64,000 nucleotides of DNA from Topomyia yanbarensis (lineage: Eukaryota; Arthropoda; Insecta; Diptera; Culicidae): positions 99,125,845 through 99,189,844 of the forward strand of contig NC_080671.1 of assembly GCF_030247195.1 (NCBI RefSeq). The letters are read 5' to 3'. The notes below the pieces were generated by a model. The model was not told where the DNA came from and searched no databases. It was given only the letters and a program-made list of their open reading frames with translations. This document shows positions 57,801 through 64,000 of this stretch, one piece after another. Position 1 is the stretch's first letter, and each line of letters begins with the position of its first letter. Made by a program: the position numbers and the translations under genes.

Positions 57801-58090
57801 TGAATGCTGCGTGGTTGCATCAGTCACTCGTTATAAGGGCACACGGACATGGGAATAGAAAATATTTAACATCTGTATTTTTCTTCATGATTATAGAATG
57901 AATCTAGTATAACTTCAATTCATGTCCAAACAAACATATGGAGCTAAACTATAAGGCTTCTTGGCTGATAAAGGCAGATTAAATACTATGTAAGCTGACT
58001 AAAACTTTCTTCGAATTATTTAAATGATAGCTACAATCTTGTGTGCAACACTCATAGGAATAAAACAAAAGAAATAAAACTATGACAGAA
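54851..58090. other. No recognisable gene
   Basis: About 3.2 kb with scattered short open frames (the longest, 54999-55367, is 122 codons without motifs). Apart from the foldback fragment at 56583-56625 I can name nothing in it. If the window contains unique host regulatory or intronic DNA, this is a candidate. Confidence 0.35.
56583..56625. repeat. Fragment of the 16-27 kb foldback family
   Basis: aagttagtgtcggattctga, tgagacga and cgaaacgcaaa match the right arm near 27032-27074 (aagttagtgtcggtttctga, tgaggcga, cgaaacgcaaa) at about 40 of 43 positions. Only this arm piece is present. Confidence 0.75.
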
Positions 58091-58097
58091 ACCTTAC

Positions 58098-58750
58098 TCG
58101 GAAAAAATCCGTTCCTAAATTCATAAACAAAAGATCACGATTTCGTAAACTGAACGATTTACGAAAATCGTGACCAAGTTCCCGAAATTGTAAATAATGA
58201 ACATCGTATTAGGGAGTGGGCGTAGCGTATTGGTAAATCGATTGCCTTGTACGCAGCGCACCTGGGTTCGAGTCCCGACCCCGCACATAGGGTTAGAAAT
58301 TTTTCCTAAGAGATTTTTCTAACCCGAAGAGGCGAATGACCTTAAGGTTAAAACTTCTATAATTGAAATAAAAAAAAACATCGTATTCATGAAACAACTA
58401 TTTGGATTTCCAAAAAACCAGTTCGCCCGAATATTTACATGGAATTACTTTGGAATGTTTGGTTGGGTTACTATTGTTGTTCCCTGGACATGTTTAGTTT
58501 TTGTTATAATTCTTGTTCATAATTTGAGAATATACAGTCACCAGTCGCATGATGTTCCAAATTTCTTGAGCTTATTCACGATTTTTCTGATTTCTCATCA
58601 CGTTACCTTGCTATTTTATTAATGAGTTTATTATCGGATTTTTCTGTCAGACTAGCGGGATTTATGATAATGCTTTCAGGATCCTAGTCGCGATTTTTGA
58701 CATGCGTAATGTGATTTATCTTCATGATTTCAGGATTTTCAGGAATCAGG
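58098..58750. mobile_element. Partial CACGG-family element, split by a SINE
   Basis: It starts near tcggaaaaaatccgttccta and continues as the reverse complement of the right part of 47949-49432: tcacgatttcgtaaac, cagttcgcccgaatat, tgttccctggacatgttta and ttgttataattcttgttca. The match continues to about 58750, where it fades. A SINE with its own duplication interrupts it at 58211-58377. Confidence 0.72.
58211..58377 (+). mobile_element. tRNA-derived SINE with A-tail and target duplication
   Basis: A 10-bp duplication ACATCGTATT lies at 58201-58210 and 58378-58387. The tRNA-like head has an A box in GGGCGTAGCGTATTGG (from about 58218) and a canonical B box GGTTCGAGTCCC at 58265-58276. The body contains a perfect 10-bp inverted repeat, GGGTTAGAAA at 58290-58299 and TTTCTAACCC at 58316-58325, then gaagaggcgaatgaccttaa, and ends in a run of A residues. 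The empty site is visible in the related element near 49310-49347. Transcription by pol III and LINE-assisted mobility are inferred from the class. Confidence 0.9.
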
Positions 58751-60715
58751 AATCTGAATGTATTGGCTTAAATGGCACGTTCCCCGTATGTAGTCGGGGA
58801 TTTGTGCCTTGCCGTTGTTTTCATCATTTCCTGAGCGGAAGGAAAGGACAAGGAGGTGTGAGGAAGTAGAATTGGCCGGGAGGGAAAAATAAATTCCTAT
58901 ATTGTTTGCTGCTAACGAATGATCGACACCTGATAAATCACAAGGAAGCTATGCCGATGTCCAATACCTTTGCTGTGAACAGAAAATTACGGTGGGATAT
59001 GTTTTCCATGGCATGCAGCTAAATTCCCGATTTACGCTAATAATCACATAGATGTACTGATTATCCACTGTGTCTAATGTAATTATGGCGTAATTTATGA
59101 CAAGAATCTATTGTACACTATTTTTTCCACCATAAGAGCTCAAATATTGTCAATTAACAACTTTCGAGAAATTCGTTCGTTCATCTCAACGATTTCTCTG
59201 ACGTCACCGAAAACTGTAAATTCGTGGAGTAGCAAGCCTTGTTTCTGTGAGCCGTGCAATTTGCCCACCTTTCTCTTCTATTCTTCTTGGGCGCGTTTGA
59301 CATTTCAATCTACCCCTGTCAAAAAAATGCGGACGAACATGGTCAGGCGATTTAAACAGTTTGACGTTTGACTCAACTCGCCTGTGCTAATTGCCCTTAG
59401 GAACAAATGCAATTCCCGAATGCGATTTAAAGGCAATTTCAATACTTAGACAAATTTACTGGCGGTTGAAATGGACTTGGTTGTTTTTTGCGTTTTTCAA
59501 ACGTGGCGGTTCATGTTTGGCTTAAGTTTAAAATTGTTTTTTTTTTTAAACAATTGGCGTGTTCCCGCTTGTATTTTGTTTGTTTAGTGCACTTAATTTA
59601 GCCAACGAATGTGGGAAATTGTGGAATCGTGTGTAACCTAAATTCTAAATGAAAGTCAGATTGTGGTAAGTTTTGGTGTGCAATACGAATTTCACCATCG
59701 ATTTTTCCTATAGTCTGTTGGTGATTACCTAGTGTACTGATAAATTTATGTGAGTAGATAGTGAATCCGAAAAGAATTATTATTTTTAATTTTCATATCA
59801 GGCAATTAAGAGCATGAGCATGATGACCGTACAATTCGTAGTTGCTACTCCGTGATTGTCCAGATCAAGCAAAATTGCACAGAGAATCAACGAATGGAGC
59901 CTGGGAGTAACTATCCATTCTCAATGTGCACGTTTCGAGAGTTCTATACTTTGAAAGGACAATAACGGCGCCGGCCACGTCCTTACAGTCATCGGGAAAG
60001 GAAAGGAATGTTAGTGTAACAAACGTTGTTGTGGAGACCGTGTATACCTCTGCATCTCCACGTTTGCCACGGGAAGGAGTTTTTGTTAGTGGGATGGGGT
60101 AAAGAGTTACACAAATCTGGATTCACCTTGATAAGCGATGCGATTTATGCAAGTTCAAGAAGTATTATCATGTGTTTATTGTTCTGGGCAACCGGTTGCC
60201 GTGAATATATGAAAGATTTATCGTTTGTTGAATTAATTCGGCAATGTAAAAATGTAACGTCAGCTCCGGACACAGGACTGTCGGGAGTGTTACTTATATT
60301 AAATTGAATCAAACGACTTGTGAACGATTTTATTATCCCTTGTTTCTGTATTCCGGCAAAACACGACATCCAAAGAACAATACAAAATAACGTGAAGTGA
60401 TTATTTTTACTTTTACTTTCTCGAAACATTTGCCGAAAAAGACGCGGTTATAATGTTGTAATGGAATATTTCGAAGTATAGACTGATATTATTATAAGCA
60501 ATACAACGACAGCTATGTAATGTTTCTTTACACCACGAACGATTGAGTGAGATACCGACTCTTATGTAATTAATATTCGCGCGCGTTTTCTTGTGAGTGA
60601 TTTTTGAGCGGCATACGATCAGCACCACCTAGGTATCTGAAACGACCGATTTTGTATGTCGAACATACAACCGACAACAGGCGCGCCTTATATTTTGCTA
60701 ACTACTAGAAATAGA
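58751..60715. other. No recognisable gene
   Basis: Unique-looking DNA with short open frames (59111-59371, 60026-60307) lacking motifs. Confidence 0.35.
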
Positions 60716-60732
60716 AGGAAGAATGGTAGACA

Positions 60733-60799
60733 AGAAGACCAAATATAACTAATATATTAATATATTATTATAGACCAAATATAACCAATATATTAATAA
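60733..60799 (+). repeat. AT-rich tandem duplication
   Basis: gaccaaatataactaatata and gaccaaatataaccaatata, each followed by ttaata, occur about 36 bp apart (60737 and 60773). Confidence 0.8.
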
Positions 60800-61490
60800 A
60801 GGGTGTTTGGTTCATGGTTAAGAATCTCTCGGGGGTGATAGACTGCTCTATTTGGAGAAAAAAATTGTTCTACACATACCTCTAAATCTCAACCGTTACA
60901 GAGTTATTGAACTTTTTGAGTACAAAACTTATTTGTCTTAAAATACCTCTAACTTTAAAAGTATACTTTGTATTTTAAATCTTCTAGTTCCATTCGATAG
61001 GTGAGAAAATTTCCTATTGAATGGTGTTCTCATATCTTTTAGTTAATTAGTTTTAATTACCTTTTAGCTATAAAGTAGTTAAAAGTTAGTGTTTTTGAGG
61101 AGGTTTTTGCAAATTTTCTCGAAATAATGAAGTATGATTATAGCAATATCCATTATCCAAAAGTTGGGTTTTAGGACGATTCATAATTTGTTCTTGGACG
61201 TTAAATTCCTATCTCTTCTCATTTTTTGTAATTTCATTACTGTACTTTTCCTGTAACCGACTTGCAAGTGCTTAAAAGACTCTAATCTAAAAACTATGCT
61301 TTATATCGTTATTTACAAGATTTCATTGGAAAGCTGAGAAAATGTCCTATCAGTGTATGTATAAATATCTTTTAGTTAAGTCTACTAAATGATTTTTTAC
61401 TAACGAAATAACTCAAAATTTGTGTTTTTTGGAGAGTTTTTTAATTATTCTAATTATTAATCAACAAAATTTATCGTTACTATTGTTCAT
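60800..61490 (+). repeat. Probable MITE-like or retroelement-derived repeat
   Basis: The segment begins gggtgtttggttcatggtta and contains two parallel sub-blocks, ttttgaggaggtttttgcaa near 61093 and ttttttggagagttttttaa near 61424. Each is preceded by a related tract (ttttagttaattag near 61038, ttttagttaagtct near 61370). An internal duplication of about 330 bp is likely. Single copy in this window, so dispersal is not shown. Confidence 0.4.
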
Positions 61491-63011
61491 TTGATGCCCC
61501 TTAATGTTCTCTATAACTTTTTATTTGACACTTTGTCTATATTTCTTTTCATTTTGCTGCTATTTAATAGTTAACACAGCATGAGCTCACTTAGATATCA
61601 CATGCAAAAACATATAATTATTTTCCATAACATTTTTCACGTAAATGTTACATGTTTCACACATAGAATATTATGGTTTTGATCTAATTAAAACGATTGG
61701 TGACTGCATGTAAATGTTTAGTGAATTTCAGTTACTTTGCATCGGAATATCGCATACTTTCAAATTTAAATCCATATAATCTTTATGTGAATTTCACGTG
61801 AATTTTAGTTGCATGAAAAATAATATTCAAATGCTTTTCTAATGTGCATAAGCAGAGGTCGGAGAATAAATATTCAAATTGAATTAATTTGAAATGCATT
61901 TTATATTTACTTCATCTGATACAATTAGTAGCATTATCATTGCGAAATATAATCGTTGCATCTTTTATTCGTCGTAGTATGGAGAGTTTTAATTTTTCTG
62001 TGGGTCGCATATCCGCTGGTTTTCACAGTTTCCGATGTTCCAGAAATGCTCGTGATTTTTCCAGTTCCGCATTCTGAAAAGTAACTTCGTTTTAATTGTG
62101 CTGTAATGTATATAATAGTTTGAATTACATTTAAATTAAATTACCTTCATCAAACTGTTCGAGAATTTCCTTTATTAATCACCTTGCTGTGTGTTGTTGA
62201 TACGTGATGCCATATTGGATCTGTTTGTTTTTTCACATTGTATATCCACATAATACTTACGTCCGTTGCATATAACTATTGAAGTATGTGACAATCAAAT
62301 AGAATGTATGTATTGCATACTTGGAAGTAATTGGTTTCTAATTTGAACTTCATCAGTGTAGTTATGAATTTTATTTGCTGCATATGAATCTAATGTGATT
62401 GATCATTTTTAATATGTACGTGCTTCTTCACTTAAATTGTATGTGATTTATTGGCTCAGTGTAGACGTTTTGAGTGTTCAATAGGTAGATTTGCTTCAGT
62501 CTTTGCGCAACTGTTCTTTATAAACTGTGATAATTCCAAACATCATCACGCATACACCTCCAGCAGGCACTCAATGAGTGCACCGACCGAACATGTCCAA
62601 TGAATAAAATCTACCGCAGAAGAAACGTCTATGTGTGTGAGTATAATGGAAACTTCAAGCGCCTCACTCGTCATTGATCAACATTAATTGCGATTCGCAC
62701 GATCCGTCACTCCTCCGTCAACGGTACATTACATCAACGGGACGACAAAATGAATTACATGCAGGTCCCATGCAGGCATTCAAACAGAACAAAAAACAAC
62801 ACAACGTTTCGGTGTACGCACACAGGAAGTGCATTCCAATCATCCCGAAGCACCGATGAAGCGACGTTGATGCTCTGTTCCGCTAACTGAAACCGACGTA
62901 CCGTGTGATTGAACGTTACTCTGTAAGTATAGACAGTGATCACATCTGATCCGTCCACCGCTATACTGGTTGCCAAAATACACAATAACCTGTACTTATA
63001 CAGATATTTCA
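61491..63011. other. No recognisable gene
   Basis: AT-rich up to about 62470, then mixed composition. Opposite-strand open frames 62674-62859 and 62755-63018 shadow each other. No motif. Confidence 0.35.
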
Positions 63012-63019
63012 CTTTCAAG

Positions 63020-63539
63020 CAGGGATGCTAAGTGTTTTTCCAAAAAATCTGTAATATTTTTTTAAAAAGTCTGGAATTGTCTGGATGACCCCAATTCTTT
63101 AGGAGAAGGTGCATTCTTCACCGATGGGCTATATTTGTTACGTTTTACTAATGAAACATGTTTGTATATTAGTAAATATATCGGCTTACTAAAAATTTGG
63201 TGATTGCGCTGCTAATCTGGAAATGTCCAATGCTTGATTTTCAGCATAGCTTGATTAAATTTGAATCTCAGAGTTTCCAGAATCTTGGACAGCTGGAACT
63301 TCTAGATGATATAATTCGGCAAAAAATTTGTTGACTTTCACGAAAAAACGATGGTATGTTGTGTTTCCTAGCTTTCTCAATAAGTGGTTTATGAAACTTA
63401 TTTTGTTATTTTTCAAATTGTCTGGATAAATCTGGACAAATTCCCTGAAATCTGGATCAGACAAACTTAAATCTTTATGTCTGGACGAGGCTTGAAAATC
63501 TTGATGAATCCAGATAAATCTGGAAGGTTGGCACCCCTG
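63020..63539. mobile_element. hAT-type MITE with perfect 8-bp duplication
   Basis: CTTTCAAG lies at 63012-63019 and 63540-63547. The ends CAGGGATGCTAA and, reading inward, CAGGGGTGCCAA are inverted repeats. The word tctgga with variants (gtctggat, aatctggac) recurs in both subterminal regions, much as aatctgtac does in the hAT-like element at 16382-20560. It is 520 bp and non-coding. Confidence 0.85.
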
Positions 63540-63547
63540 CTTTCAAG

Positions 63548-64000
63548 ATTTGATTGTGCGCACAGATAATTTTATTAAAAAAACAAAAATACCAATCTCC
63601 GCTTTTGAGATACTGTAATTTCGGTGGAGATTTCATTTTTACAGTCACTACGCGGTAGGAATATTTATGAATAATACACAAAAATTGAACCGAGGGCGAA
63701 CTTTTGCAAACCCGGCTGGAAGCACTTGTAACTTTTTCGAGCGTCCTTAGTATAAGATGAAATGAAATGAAATGGAATAAAAGGATACTTCCTTTGATTG
63801 TGTAGGTCGCCTAAACTATTTTTACACCAACACATAAACGAAAATCACAACGCCTTTTGACAAGCCGACGTGATCGAATTCACCGTCAAAAACAGATGCT
63901 GGAAAACTGTATTTTCCTCAATTACGGAATCGGAGTGTTCGAACTTCACTTCCTACACGTAACACGGACGCAACCCGAGCACGCGAAACAGAATTGGACA
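63548..64000. other. No recognisable gene
   Basis: A short tract atgaaatgaaatgaaatgg lies at 63759-63775. Nothing else definable. Confidence 0.4.

Noticed and set aside
58217..58285. Possible functional tRNA gene
   Set aside because: The A and B boxes are good, but the sequence continues into a SINE body with an A-tail and is flanked by a 10-bp target duplication. It is a SINE head.
1..64000. Endogenous viral sequence
   Set aside because: Mosquito genomes often contain such insertions, but I saw no viral polymerase, nucleoprotein or glycoprotein motif in any frame. A database search was not possible here.

Overview
The window looks like a stretch of insect nuclear DNA, most likely from a culicine mosquito (Aedes-like). 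The reasons are the AT-rich, repeat-saturated, gene-poor composition, non-LTR retrotransposons of the I, Jockey and R1 clades, a mariner with DD37E spacing (a type described from mosquitoes), tRNA-derived SINEs and many foldback MITEs. The species call is inference from repeat content. I found no host protein-coding gene, rRNA gene, true tRNA gene, CRISPR array or operon. Every ORF with recognisable coding content belongs to a transposable element.

Layout. 0.5-3.6 kb: three elements nested in one another, each with visible target-site duplications (TTAA MITE, then a second TTAA element, then a Transib-like MITE). 4.7-7.8 kb: a decayed element holding a dead DD37E mariner. 10.0-12.4 kb: an antisense I-clade LINE relic split by a TA-flanked MITE. 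14.0-16.1 kb: a Jockey-clade relic. 16.1-27.1 kb: a foldback element opened by two insertions. One is a hAT-like element that itself contains a TA-flanked element, which in turn contains a piggyBac-like element. The other is a nearly intact 6.4 kb I-clade LINE (ORF1, ORF2, 14-bp duplication). 27.6-33.1 kb: small TTAA MITEs, a tandem repeat and foldbacks. 34.3-35.2 kb: a possible BEL/Pao gag scrap and an antisense poly(A)-tailed retroposon. 36.9-39.4 kb: a duplicated and inverted repeat complex with a SINE and a small foldback. 40.9-42.3 kb: a 1.4 kb foldback. 45.5-50.2 kb: dispersed repeats, a second copy of the 10.7-kb MITE, a 1.5 kb element built of internal repeats, and a hammerhead-like motif. 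51.2-54.8 kb: a second I-clade relic, a 500-N assembly gap and an R1-clade relic. 58.1-58.8 kb: a MITE copy split by a SINE. 63.0-63.5 kb: a hAT-type MITE with a perfect 8-bp duplication.

The pieces do not form one pathway. They record successive transposition. The LINE at 20.6-26.9 kb is the only element close to functional: its ORF1 is open and its ORF2 (endonuclease, reverse transcriptase, RNase H) is broken by one frameshift. DNA elements that carry no transposase would depend on enzymes supplied from elsewhere. Target-site duplications were read directly from the sequence and set most element ends to the base. Ends without a duplication are approximate.
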